Of a stretch of DNA of 64,000 nt, positions 16,109-25,488 are shown one piece after another. The first letter of the stretch is position 1. Every line of letters begins with the position of its first letter. Source of the DNA: Chitinispirillum sp. (lineage in GTDB: Bacteria; Fibrobacterota; Chitinivibrionia; Chitinivibrionales; Chitinispirillaceae). The stretch spans positions 1-64,000 of the forward strand of contig SKJJ01000040.1 in the NCBI GenBank assembly GCA_007115975.1, given 5' to 3'. The position numbers and the translations under genes were made by a program. A model generated the notes under the pieces. It saw only the letters and a program-made list of their open reading frames with translations, did not search any database and was not told the origin of the DNA.

Positions 16109-17476
16109 TTACTCCTTGTGCAAAGAATCACAAACTGATTCCCCCCCCCATTTCCGAGAACCAGATATTTTTTTGAAAATAGCGGACGATGCTTCCACCC
16201 CCATCAGAAAAGCATCCTCCATGGATGAATACTCCCATGAGCCGAAACGCCCAACGGAATAGATGTTTCTGCTTTCCAGATACTTTTTAATCGTATCCAA
16301 AGAGTTATTTCTGCTTTTATCAAAGATCACATACCCATAGGGAATATCGATTGTCTTTTCACAAACGATATCACCGACGTATTTAATTATGCCCATATTT
16401 ACCAGTGCTTTCTTTGACTCACTGCGAGCCCTTTCTAAATCGATTCCTTCTTTCGGATCGTAGGAGATTTCAAGGTAGACAGAACTGTGCCCCGAAGGAG
16501 CCATTGAGGAGGAGAAGTTGTGAGGAAATCCTATGCGGTGAAACGGGACGCCCCCTTCGGGTGTGTATATCCAGTGCATTTTTTCTATGTTTGCTGTAAA
16601 CCCAAAATTGACATTGAGCACAGAGACATGTCTCAGTTTTTCTGCTGCAGATTTAACTCCTTCGGCATCATCATTTTCGATACTCTTTACCAGCAGCGGA
16701 AGAGGCTGAGTGGAAATAAGGTAATCGTATGGGATGTGCCTTCCCGAAGAGGTGATAACAATCTTCTCTGAAGGTACCACTACCGCCACTGTTTCACCAA
16801 GATTTATGTTATCAAGCCCCGAAACAATTTTTTTGATTATAGTCTCTATGCCACCGCGCACGGGGTAATGAAAAATGGAGTTATACCCCAACTCTCCACT
16901 ATTTTCGGAAAGTGCACCTGCAAGCAGCAACTTAAGATTACTGGATGGAACAAAGCGGCCGGTAGCATCGGGGGTCATATCACGGGGATGCCTCTTGTAG
17001 ATTTTACTGTTGTAAGGGATCATGAAATGACGAGCTATACCATCACCAAAATAGGCCTTTATCCAGTCCTCAAAAGTAGCAATTTCGCCCTTATTATGAG
17101 AGAAATACTGCTTGCTGTACTCGTACAGGCAATCTATCACGATATTGGAAGGAAGCCCATAGAGGTTAGCCTGAAAGGGGTACCGTGTATAGACCTGATT
17201 TGAGTAGATCCAGGCATTCCGGCTCTTCTGCACCAACTCAGTGTTTAGTGAAAAGACAAGCTTTCTGAACAGATCACTTTGAAAATGTAACAGATGCCCC
17301 GTATAATCAAAGAGAAAGTCACCTTGCTTCTCGGTACGGCACAACCCACCGGGTCGGATCTCCCTTTCAATAATGGTGCAGTTAACATCTGCTCCAACCG
17401 CCTTATTCTCCTGGGTACATTTCCATGCAGCCCCAAGCCCGGCAAGTCCGGCTCCTATTACCACAATGTTTTTCAT
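16109..17476 (-). CDS. FAD-dependent amine-oxidase/UDP-galactopyranose-mutase-like protein
   Basis: FAD-binding Rossmann motif VIGAGLAGLGAAW near residues 6-18 and an RPGGLCRTE loop that contacts FAD. A middle region (FEDWIKAYFGDGIARHFMIPYN) resembles UDP-galactopyranose mutases and the protoporphyrinogen-oxidase-like group found in polysaccharide loci. The final SVGRFGSWEYSSMEDAFLMGVEAS is the typical C-terminal FAD contact. About 455 aa. The ATG at 17476 lies five bases after the stop of the upstream glycosyltransferase. A G9 run occurs near the C-terminus (16141-16149). Adjacent hem genes make a porphyrinogen oxidase role conceivable, but the sequence leans to the sugar-mutase-like group. 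Confidence 0.78.
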   Translation of the reverse strand: MKNIVVIGAGLAGLGAAWKCTQENKAVGADVNCTIIEREIRPGGLCRTEKQGDFLFDYTGHLLHFQSDLFRKLVFSLNTELVQKSRNAWIYSNQVYTRYPFQANLYGLPSNIVIDCLYEYSKQYFSHNKGEIATFEDWIKAYFGDGIARHFMIPYNSKIYKRHPRDMTPDATGRFVPSSNLKLLLAGALSENSGELGYNSIFHYPVRGGIETIIKKIVSGLDNINLGETVAVVVPSEKIVITSSGRHIPYDYLISTQPLPLLVKSIENDDAEGVKSAAEKLRHVSVLNVNFGFTANIEKMHWIYTPEGGVPFHRIGFPHNFSSSMAPSGHSSVYLEISYDPKEGIDLERARSESKKALVNMGIIKYVGDIVCEKTIDIPYGYVIFDKSRNNSLDTIKKYLESRNIYSVGRFGSWEYSSMEDAFLMGVEASSAIFKKISGSRKWGGESVCDSLHKE

Positions 17477-17480
17477 ACTC

Positions 17481-18659
17481 CTACCCCGCTCTGTTTGCTG
17501 GTACATTTGTACGGGTGCTCTTTGGGACATCAGATTGTTTTTTTGAATAGAGATCGAAATACAGTTTCTGCAGTGATTTTGAGAACTGTGAAGGGTGGAA
17601 CTGTGAAAAGGCTATATTCCTCCCCCTTTTCCCCATTCTCTTTGCCTTTTGGGGATCTGCAATAAGCTCAAGAATCGCCTCAGCCATAATCTTGGGGTTA
17701 CCATGGGATACAATAGTTCCGCTTTCCCCATCACTTACCAGTTCCGGATTACCCCCAACCCTGGTTGCCACAACCGGAACTCCGGAAGCCATCGCCTCCA
17801 GAATGACTATGGGACACCCTTCCGTTCTTGAGGAGAGGACAAAGATATCCATCTTCCGTAAAGCCTCAAACACGTTATTTTTGTACCCTGCGAAGCAGAC
17901 ATTTTTCTCTAAACCAAGCTGCACCGCATACCGTTTGAGACTCTCCTCCAACGGCCCTGTACCCACAATTGCCAAAGAGACATCCGGTTCTTTTTCACAC
18001 ACTATCTTCATTGCCTCCAAAAGCAGATCCACCGACTTTTCATCCGAAAGCCTGCCTATAAATCCGACCCTTTTTCCACTGCCGCTTTTTTTGGCAAAAT
18101 TCACACTCCGGTGTTTCTGCAGATTAAACGGAGGGTAGACAATTGTAAACAGATCGCTCATGCAGGACTTCTCCCACTGACTCATAATGAATTTTGAGGT
18201 AACCACGTAGGAGTCACTTCGGTTTATGACAAAAGATGCCAGCGGTTGCAGCAGCCGGTCCCGAAGTCGTGCAAGAGTTGAGGGAGCCGTATCCTTTAGA
18301 GTCATTTCAGTTGGCAACACAACGGGGACATTTGCCAGCCTGGCAGCAATTGTGCCCAAAAGATTTGCCTTAAGCACATGAGTCTGCACCACATCCGGTT
18401 TGTACTCTTTTAAAAATTTGTACAGTTTCCAAAAACTAACCGGTTCATTTAACAGGCTCTGTTTAACAGAAAGATTGAAAATTTTGCCGCCAAGTTGCTC
18501 AAATCGCTTTCCGAAATCGTTTTGATCGTACTCAAACACACACACTGCAAGCTCCATACGGCGGTGGTCAAAATTCTGAGCCAGAATATCCAGTATCTCG
18601 ATTAGTCCGTTGTACACATTAAATGATTTGTAAATGTGCAGTACTTTCAGTTTTTTCAT
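17481..18659 (-). CDS. Glycosyltransferase family 4 (GT-B fold)
   Basis: Retaining GT-B glycosyltransferase of 392 aa. The C-terminal nucleotide-sugar domain shows KRVGFIGRLSDEKSVDLLLEAM, a central AIVGTGPLEESLKRYA, and the E-x7-E motif in EGCPIVILEAMASGVPVVATRVGG. The N-terminal acceptor domain starts with VLHIYKSFNVYNG. It overlaps hemB by four bases (ATGA), so translation is coupled to a tetrapyrrole gene. This is an odd pairing that puts the glycan and hem genes into one operon. Confidence 0.92.
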   Translation of the reverse strand: MKKLKVLHIYKSFNVYNGLIEILDILAQNFDHRRMELAVCVFEYDQNDFGKRFEQLGGKIFNLSVKQSLLNEPVSFWKLYKFLKEYKPDVVQTHVLKANLLGTIAARLANVPVVLPTEMTLKDTAPSTLARLRDRLLQPLASFVINRSDSYVVTSKFIMSQWEKSCMSDLFTIVYPPFNLQKHRSVNFAKKSGSGKRVGFIGRLSDEKSVDLLLEAMKIVCEKEPDVSLAIVGTGPLEESLKRYAVQLGLEKNVCFAGYKNNVFEALRKMDIFVLSSRTEGCPIVILEAMASGVPVVATRVGGNPELVSDGESGTIVSHGNPKIMAEAILELIADPQKAKRMGKRGRNIAFSQFHPSQFSKSLQKLYFDLYSKKQSDVPKSTRTNVPANRAG

Positions 18660-19645
18660 GGCTGCACGCTCCCGTTCAAAAGAGCTGCCATCTGCTTTGC
18701 ATGGTAGGATATTATAAGATCTGCACCAGCCCGTTTAAAGCCGGTAAACAACTCCGTTACGATCTGCTGTTCATCAATTTTTTTCTGCTCTGCAGCAGCC
18801 TTTATCAAGGCATACTCACCACTGACATTATACACCGCAAGAGGCATCTTAAACTCCTGTTTTGCCCTGTACAGAATATCCATGTAAAACATCCCCGGCT
18901 TGACCATCACTATGTCTGCTCCCTCCTCTATGTCAAATGCAATTTCCCGCAGCGCCTCAGCTGCATTTGCACAGTCCATATGATGACTCCTCTTATCACC
19001 AAAGGTCAGAACATTGTTGGTCCCCTCCTTGAAGAAAGGATCGTAGAGTTTTGAGGAGAACTTTGCAGAGTATCCCATAATTGCCACATTAGAGAAGCCG
19101 CTCAGATCCAGCACAGAGCGCATTCTGCCGATCTGCCCGTCAAGCATAGCAGCCGGAGCTACCATATCGGCCCCTGCCCGGGCATGAGACCTGGTTACCT
19201 TCTCTATGAGCTCAAGAGACAGATCATTTACCAGATAACCATTTTCCATTATCCCGCAATGACCATGCTCCGTATACTCACAAAGACAGACATCGGTTAT
19301 AACAATCAGTTCAGGCACACTGGCCTTTATGGCCCTTAGTGCTCGTTGCACTATACCATCGGGGGCGTAACTCTCCGAGGCCTGGGGGTCTTTTGAAGCG
19401 GGTATTCCAAACAATAACACCGCCTTAATCCCCATATCCCGTATTACCCTTGCCTCGTGAGCCAGCAGGTCAACCGAGAGGTGATAATTTCCGGGCAAAA
19501 TCTTAATTTCCCTCTTTACCCCAGTGCCATGCACAGCAAAAAGAGGACAGATAAGATCACTGACAGCAAGCCGGTGTTCTCTGACCATCTCTCGCAACAT
19601 ACTGTTTCTGCGAAGCCGTCTTAACCTGTGAACAGGAAACCCCAT
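18656..19645 (-). CDS. hemB: Delta-aminolevulinic acid dehydratase (porphobilinogen synthase)
   Basis: Condenses two 5-aminolevulinate molecules to porphobilinogen in the cytosol. The zinc-binding cysteine cluster DVCLCEYTEHGHCG is present, indicating a zinc-dependent enzyme. The two catalytic lysines lie in MGYSAKFSSKLYDPF and MVKPGMFYMDIL. At 329 aa it is full length. It starts 14 bases after the adenylating-enzyme gene and overlaps the GT4 gene. No hemC, hemD or hemL appears nearby. Confidence 0.97.
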   Translation of the reverse strand: MGFPVHRLRRLRRNSMLREMVREHRLAVSDLICPLFAVHGTGVKREIKILPGNYHLSVDLLAHEARVIRDMGIKAVLLFGIPASKDPQASESYAPDGIVQRALRAIKASVPELIVITDVCLCEYTEHGHCGIMENGYLVNDLSLELIEKVTRSHARAGADMVAPAAMLDGQIGRMRSVLDLSGFSNVAIMGYSAKFSSKLYDPFFKEGTNNVLTFGDKRSHHMDCANAAEALREIAFDIEEGADIVMVKPGMFYMDILYRAKQEFKMPLAVYNVSGEYALIKAAAEQKKIDEQQIVTELFTGFKRAGADLIISYHAKQMAALLNGSVQP

Positions 19646-19659
19646 GCTACTCCCCTTTT

Positions 19660-21288
19660 TTAACTGTTTTTTGATCCAGTGCCTGCAATCAGATGAAATG
19701 GCAGTATTTTACCACTTGCAGTGCATATCGGGTAATCTCTTTTAACCCTGACCATTCTGGCCTGGTCCCACATCTCCGAGCCTGACTGTGCCCATGATTC
19801 GGGGCTATTTTCGGAATTTTTAAGCAGATCGATGAAATATGCCACCACCGCCTGCTCATCCAATGAACCAAGATCCGGACTGACTATCAGCCGAAGATGG
19901 GTAAGTCCCTTTTTATCCTCCTCCTCTACAAGCTGGTAGTCGGTACTGTTACCACCAAATTTTCCGGGAAGATTATTCTCTATTATACCTATGAGATCGC
20001 TGTCCACAAATGTCACCCCTTCACCGGTGAGCTTTTCATAACTCTTTATACCACATATATGAGTATCAAAACCAAGTTTTCCAAATTCACACCCCCCTTT
20101 TTCCGTAAATACCCTGCCGTAATCCCCCATTCCCACATTTAACAGCAACTTGGGAGCTTCATACAGAAGAGAACTAAAGAGGAAAGAATCCACAATCAGA
20201 TCAAAATGGGGAACACGGTATTGGTGGGTAATTACCGCAGTAGTGTCTTTGTAGAGGTGACAGTGATCACTGTCACCTGAGGAGTTACACCCCCGGGGGC
20301 AGTCACACCCTGCAGCAATTACCCCTGCCTCACTTATCCCATAAACCGGAATCGCCTTTGCCCCACTTGCCTCAATCTCTTCTCTTTTCTGTGCCGTAAG
20401 GGTCTCACCGGTGACCAGAAACCGTACCCCCCGTATGTTAAGCCGGTTTTCCCTGGCAGCCATACAGACCCTCACCGCTGAGGTGGCAAAGGTGTAGATC
20501 ACACAGTTTGGGAAATGATCGAGCATTGATGATGCCCATCGGGCGACTTTATAGGCGTGGTTAAGGTTGACATACTCTGGCTTTGCAAGTGATATTCCGT
20601 GAAGACGGCTGAAAAGAAATATCAGCGCAGTGCCCCAGGTCTTCTCCCAGTTGACCTTGATTCTTGCCTTGTCGACCTGGGAAAACCAGCGGTTGGGGGG
20701 ATTGCCGATACGGGTGAAGCGCAACGAGGAGTTGATACCCGGAGCACCCGGAAAAAGAGGAAACCAGTTTGCAATAGGAGCGTTGAGAGAGCCATGCATA
20801 TCAAGCAGAAAAGCGTCATAAAGGGAGCGCTGGGAGAGGTACTCAAAATCGATCCGCACTCTTGTACCGGCACTGCGGGTTGCACCACTTCTTACCTCAT
20901 AGGCACTGCTCAAAAAAGGGTTATCAAAACTGGATTCGGTGCAGGTAAAGCGTAACCCGTTTCTCTGTACCGGCACTTTGCCCTTAAACTCGTCAACGGT
21001 AAAATAGACCCCTTCGCTTTGAAGCCACTCCAAGGAGCGCTCGATTCCCTGCAGCTCAACACTCCTCTTTAGATCATTAAAAGCGATTCCGGCACTTTCA
21101 AGGAGCTTTAAATAGGGGCTCTTTTGATAGGAGAATACCCCCTGTTCAATGAGGTGGAGAAAATTCTCATCTCTTTTTACAATTCGCTCCTTTAAGAGCA
21201 GCCGTGCCCGCTCCAGCGCCTCTGAAGAGTCCATTCTGTTTTTTAAATAGCCGTTTAGCCCCGATATAAAGCGAACATATTTCTTCAT
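19660..21288 (-). CDS. Adenylate-forming enzyme, CapK/phenylacetate-CoA ligase-like
   Basis: ANL-superfamily protein (about 542 aa) of the coenzyme F390 synthetase/CapK/LuxE-like branch. Visible motifs are VRSGATRSAGTRVRID (phosphate-binding loop region), RFLVTGETLTAQKREEIEA and the A5-type YGISEAGV. A cysteine/histidine cluster (GCDCPRGCN...DHCH) follows immediately and might bind metal. It probably activates a carboxylic acid as an acyl-adenylate for transfer to CoA, a carrier or a glycan. The ATG at 21288 has AGAGG seven bases upstream. Lying between hemA and hemB, it is the most unexpected member of the run. Confidence 0.75.
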   Translation of the reverse strand: MKKYVRFISGLNGYLKNRMDSSEALERARLLLKERIVKRDENFLHLIEQGVFSYQKSPYLKLLESAGIAFNDLKRSVELQGIERSLEWLQSEGVYFTVDEFKGKVPVQRNGLRFTCTESSFDNPFLSSAYEVRSGATRSAGTRVRIDFEYLSQRSLYDAFLLDMHGSLNAPIANWFPLFPGAPGINSSLRFTRIGNPPNRWFSQVDKARIKVNWEKTWGTALIFLFSRLHGISLAKPEYVNLNHAYKVARWASSMLDHFPNCVIYTFATSAVRVCMAARENRLNIRGVRFLVTGETLTAQKREEIEASGAKAIPVYGISEAGVIAAGCDCPRGCNSSGDSDHCHLYKDTTAVITHQYRVPHFDLIVDSFLFSSLLYEAPKLLLNVGMGDYGRVFTEKGGCEFGKLGFDTHICGIKSYEKLTGEGVTFVDSDLIGIIENNLPGKFGGNSTDYQLVEEEDKKGLTHLRLIVSPDLGSLDEQAVVAYFIDLLKNSENSPESWAQSGSEMWDQARMVRVKRDYPICTASGKILPFHLIAGTGSKNS

Positions 21289-21436
21289 CTCAATCCTCTT
21301 TTGGGAATTTATTTTTAACCCGGTTCTCTGCACCTGTCACTTTTTGGCCCCGCAAAGAGCAGTGCTCATGGTTCACAAAGAACTGGCGTGCAAATTACAA
21401 ACCATATATTTACCCTGCTCCCCTTCAATGCATCGG

Positions 21437-22633
21437 TTACCCTCTGATCCTGTTTGAAAACTCCCTGAATTGAGCTTCGGAGTGGTGAAGAATCTTATTT
21501 ACCATCGAGCGGGTAACACTGTCCAAAGCATCCTTTTGGACCGTACTCAAGGAGAGCCCCTTAAGTGCAGAACAGCGTATCTCTTCTGCTTTAAGCCGTA
21601 TAGAGATCATTGTGGGTATTATCTCACAGGACCGAACATAGCTGAACATATCAAAGATTTTCTTTTCTATTATGCTCTTTGCCTTGGCGGCCTCCATCTT
21701 TCTCTGATCAATACCGGAATCACTTACCGCCTTAAGGTCATCAATATTGCAGAGATGACAGAGTGGCAGCTGCCCAACCTGAGGGTCTATACTTCTTGGT
21801 ACCGATATATCTATCAGAAACAGTTCCTGCCTGTCCCGTTTTTCCATTGCACGGCTCATGGTTTGAGCCGATAGTATGTGCTGCGCGCCACCTATGGAGG
21901 AGATAATTATATCAACCTGAGGCATATACTCCTCAAGCTCATGAAGCATAAGAGGAATTCCCCTGAACTTCTCTGAGAGCTCCACAGCCCTTTGAAATGT
22001 TCTGTTTGCCACAAACACACTCCTCACCCCCTGGCTTATGAGGTTTCGTACCGTCAGCTCCCCCATCTCACCTGCACCGAGAATGAGTACCCGTTTGTCA
22101 TCGATAGAGCCGAAAATGTCTCGGGCCTTTTTCACTGCCGAATAGCTCACCGACACACTGCTTTGGCCGATTGCTGTTTTTGAGCGTACTTTTTTTACCA
22201 GAGTAAAGATCTGCTGCATAAGATGCTCAAACACCATATCCACCGCCCCACACTCCTGAGCCTTTGCATAGGCACTTTTCACCTGTCCGAAAATCTGTGA
22301 CTCTCCAAGAACCATGGAGTCAAGACCGCAACAGACCATGCACAGATGTCGTATGGCATCCTCGCCGATCTTGCTGTACATAATGCTGGAAAGGTCATCC
22401 TGGAATTTGTGGTAATCCCTGAAAAAATCTCTAAGCACCGTAACGCGGGACTCCCTGAGCAAAGCATAGATCTCTACCCTGTTGCAGGTAGAGAGGATGA
22501 GACACTCCTCAACCTCCTCCTTTGCCCTCAGAAGATGCAGAGCATCGGGTATCTCACACTCCCTGAAAGAGAGCTTTTCCCTTATCTCTATTGGTGCAGT
22601 ACGAAAATTCAACCCGGCTACACCGAAAAGCAT
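21437..22633 (-). CDS. hemA: Glutamyl-tRNA reductase
   Basis: First step of the C5 tetrapyrrole pathway: reduces glutamyl-tRNA to glutamate-1-semialdehyde with NADPH. The catalytic Cys50 is in STCNRVEIY, and the substrate-binding GLDSMVLGESQIFGQVK segment and the NADPH domain VLILGAGEMGELTVRNL are clear. The C-terminal dimerisation helix is present. At 398 aa it is full length. It starts the tight run that includes the CapK-like gene (148 bases downstream) and hemB. Confidence 0.97.
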   Translation of the reverse strand: MLFGVAGLNFRTAPIEIREKLSFRECEIPDALHLLRAKEEVEECLILSTCNRVEIYALLRESRVTVLRDFFRDYHKFQDDLSSIMYSKIGEDAIRHLCMVCCGLDSMVLGESQIFGQVKSAYAKAQECGAVDMVFEHLMQQIFTLVKKVRSKTAIGQSSVSVSYSAVKKARDIFGSIDDKRVLILGAGEMGELTVRNLISQGVRSVFVANRTFQRAVELSEKFRGIPLMLHELEEYMPQVDIIISSIGGAQHILSAQTMSRAMEKRDRQELFLIDISVPRSIDPQVGQLPLCHLCNIDDLKAVSDSGIDQRKMEAAKAKSIIEKKIFDMFSYVRSCEIIPTMISIRLKAEEIRCSALKGLSLSTVQKDALDSVTRSMVNKILHHSEAQFREFSNRIRG

Positions 22634-22858
22634 CTGATTCTCCTGTTTTCTGTTGTAGATCGCAACCCCAAAAACCGGTGGCTCGATTTAAAAAAAAGGC
22701 AATAGTCGTACCAAGACCCCTGCACCTGCTGAGCCCGTGGTGACCTCATATTATTCTCAAACAGAGGACTTTGTGAGCAGTGCAACGCCCTTAAACGGCA
22801 TAAGAGTCAACCGGTACTGTTTTAATGTGCAGAAAACAGTAAGGTCTGAGAGTACACC

Positions 22859-24367
22859 CTAGAAATTCAGAGGCAGAGCCATTTTCACCATTTTTAATGC
22901 CGAATGGGCAGGTGAACGTTTGAATCTCCTTAAAGCAGCTCTGAACAGATTAGGGGCCGGATTAATTGGCCAGTTCAGCAACTCTGGCCACAGGGTTGCA
23001 ACAACTGCTCTGTTAAGCCTGAAATCGGGAGGATTGCGCAGCGCAGGCTTAACTCCCATTGTGAACTCCACCAGTTTTCGGCAGTTAAGAGGTGAGAAAC
23101 TCTCAAAAGCAGTGTCATATTCACTATAGGACATGGCTGCCCAGTTTCCCATACGCTGCTCCCAGTAAAACAGATCAAGAACATGGTTGTGTTTTTCGAC
23201 CCTTTGTGCAGCATCTCCAAGCCAGGCTGAAAACGCATCCTCCACAACCGAACACCCGTTCATATAGGCGATTTTAGCTAAAAGAGGACCGGTTATTTTT
23301 ATGGAGGAGGGAACGAAATAGAAATTTCTGGTCATCTCCCCACCCACGCCATTAACCACCACCATCTGCTGGAGCTGCTGCTGTCGGAAAAACTGGTGCA
23401 TGGTGTAGGAATTCTGAATTTTATTCAATCGTGCAGTTGTTACATTTCTGTTCATAATGGTTGCAAACTCAGGATCGACATCGCAATAATGTTTAATTAC
23501 AGAGTAATTCAACCCCAGTGTTTTGAGCATCTCTGCCGGGATGGTGATATCAGGGTCATTGCAGGAGAGCTCCCCATGGGTATGAGTGAAATAAAAGGGG
23601 GTGTGAGGAAAATCCCTGCAGGCCGAAAGTACCATTCTGCTATCAAGACCAGCAGTGACCGCCATTGCGAAATCGAACCGGTTCAAGGCACTCTCAGTCA
23701 TCCCCTTCAACAGATCACACACATTTTCCACACACCGATCAAAGGGACAGTGCTCTATCGCCTTTGACGGCCAGAATCGTTTCACCACCCCCCCCCTTAA
23801 GCAGAGATAGTGGTTGGGAAGCAGGTGAAAGATATTTTTGTAAATGGAATAGCCCCCGGGATACCAGTACTCAACCGATTTTGTAAAAAGAGTAAGTGAA
23901 TAGAGAGCATCCCTCAACTCATAATCGATTTTCCCCTTGCAGTTTTCTGCAATAAGCGATGGCTGACTTGCACACCAGAGGTTTCCATTTTCATCCCTGT
24001 GGTAAAAAAGCTCCCTGAATCCTGCAGAATCATTGAGGGCAACAGATCTGTTCTCTGCTTCTGCAATCAAAACATATCGCCCCCCCTTTGTATCAACCAT
24101 ACCGAAAATATCATCGACGCTGTTCATCTCCCGGAGCATATTTGTTATGACACCCCTGTTATCCCTTGCGGGGTGAAAAGGGTCCAGTATAAAGCCCAAG
24201 ACAACAACACACTTTTGGTCTTCCCTGACCATGGTGACAGAAATATCGGGGTGTGAGGTGATAAAAAGATTGTCATTGATCTTAAGCCGATTCCACCCGG
24301 GCAGCCAGGCCACATACCGTGGACCGGCGATAAACTGACGACGGAAAACCAACTGCTCAAAAGCCAT
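22859..24367 (-). CDS. Asparagine-synthase-like protein without glutaminase Cys
   Basis: About 502 aa with a class II glutamine-amidotransferase-like N-terminal fold (about 1-190) and an asparagine-synthase PP-loop domain. The PP-loop reads AVTAGLDSRMVLSA, the variant common in non-AsnB members; Asp-Ser and Arg are kept. The protein begins MAFEQLV, so the N-terminal nucleophilic Cys of true glutaminases is missing and it probably uses another amine donor or substrate. Such genes are frequent in surface polysaccharide loci and in amide-forming pathways. The ATG at 24367 has AGGA six bases upstream. A C9 run occurs inside the gene (23788-23796). Confidence 0.8.
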   Translation of the reverse strand: MAFEQLVFRRQFIAGPRYVAWLPGWNRLKINDNLFITSHPDISVTMVREDQKCVVVLGFILDPFHPARDNRGVITNMLREMNSVDDIFGMVDTKGGRYVLIAEAENRSVALNDSAGFRELFYHRDENGNLWCASQPSLIAENCKGKIDYELRDALYSLTLFTKSVEYWYPGGYSIYKNIFHLLPNHYLCLRGGVVKRFWPSKAIEHCPFDRCVENVCDLLKGMTESALNRFDFAMAVTAGLDSRMVLSACRDFPHTPFYFTHTHGELSCNDPDITIPAEMLKTLGLNYSVIKHYCDVDPEFATIMNRNVTTARLNKIQNSYTMHQFFRQQQLQQMVVVNGVGGEMTRNFYFVPSSIKITGPLLAKIAYMNGCSVVEDAFSAWLGDAAQRVEKHNHVLDLFYWEQRMGNWAAMSYSEYDTAFESFSPLNCRKLVEFTMGVKPALRNPPDFRLNRAVVATLWPELLNWPINPAPNLFRAALRRFKRSPAHSALKMVKMALPLNF

Positions 24368-24600
24368 ATTGTGTCCTGTTCTAAACCGTAAGAACCTTTT
24401 GATTGAAACAAAAACAAGCGCAAAAGCTGTACCGCTCAACAATACTGTTTAGCGTTTTCACCGCGAAGGTACAATCCTTCTTTCCCCTTAATTGTTTACT
24501 TACTCCCCGCTTAAGAACTATTTTTTACTATTGTTGTTGCCGGCCCTAATACCATACACCAGATTTCCTAAAATACAGATAACAGCGGAGTTACCAATAG

Positions 24601-25482
24601 ATGCACATTTCTACTATTCTGAGCCAAAACAAAATCTCTTTCAGTTTTGAATTTTTCCCACCAAAAAATGATACGGCTGCAACCCAGCTCTACAACAGCA
24701 TCTCAGAACTGGTACCCCTTCAGCCGGCCTACGTGAGTGTAACCTACGGTGCGGGAGGTTCAACCCGTAACCTGACCCATGATCTTGTCCTGAAAATCCA
24801 GCGGCAAACAAGTCTCACCGTGGTGAGCCATCTTACCTGTCTTGGCACTTCAGAAAAGGAAGTCCGCACGATACTTGATGATTACCAGAAAAACGGTATC
24901 ACCAATATAATGGCCCTGAGGGGAGATATGCCCAAAGAGGGCACCCCGATCAGCAAAGATTTCTCCTATGCAAGTGAACTGGTTCGGTTCATAAAAACCA
25001 ACTACCCTTCCATGGGAATCGGTGTTGCCGGCTTTCCTGAAGGACACCCCGAAATGCCCAACAGATTAAAAGAGATGGACTTTTTAAAAGCCAAGATTGA
25101 TCAAGGCGCAGACTATATCTGTACGCAGCTCTTCTTTGAAAACAACGATTTTTATGATTTTTGTGAGCGGTGTCATCTTGCAGGTATCAGGGTTCCGATT
25201 CTTGCCGGAATAATGCCCATCACTTCAAAAAAAGGGATGCAGCGGATGGCTGAACTTGCCCTTGGCACCAGATATCCTGCCAGACTTTTAAAAGCACTGT
25301 CACGGGCTGAGGATGATGAGCTTTTCCAAAAGGTAGGCATCCACTGGGCAACCGAACAGGTACGTGACCTCATTGACAACAACGTCAACGGTATCCATTT
25401 CTACACTCTTAACCGCTCCAGAGCCACTCTTGAGATATATAACGCCCTGGGAGTCACCAGTTCAGCAGGTTTAACCGAGTAG
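24601..25482 (+). CDS. metF: 5,10-methylenetetrahydrofolate reductase
   Basis: Flavin-dependent reduction of methylenetetrahydrofolate to methyltetrahydrofolate for methionine synthesis. TIM-barrel enzyme of 293 aa with FSFEFFPPKN near the N-terminus, VTYGAGGSTR (around residues 48-57), MALRGDMPKEG and GADYICTQLFFEN motifs. The length equals the bacterial single-domain enzyme. The next gene, an ANTAR regulator, starts only six bases after its stop codon, so the two are co-transcribed. Confidence 0.96.
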   Translation: MHISTILSQNKISFSFEFFPPKNDTAATQLYNSISELVPLQPAYVSVTYGAGGSTRNLTHDLVLKIQRQTSLTVVSHLTCLGTSEKEVRTILDDYQKNGITNIMALRGDMPKEGTPISKDFSYASELVRFIKTNYPSMGIGVAGFPEGHPEMPNRLKEMDFLKAKIDQGADYICTQLFFENNDFYDFCERCHLAGIRVPILAGIMPITSKKGMQRMAELALGTRYPARLLKALSRAEDDELFQKVGIHWATEQVRDLIDNNVNGIHFYTLNRSRATLEIYNALGVTSSAGLTE

Positions 25483-25488
25483 TACAGA

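Noticed and set aside
16109-17476. Naming the FAD enzyme hemG/hemY
   Set aside because: The middle region matches the UDP-galactopyranose-mutase-like group better; neighbourhood with hem genes alone is not enough.
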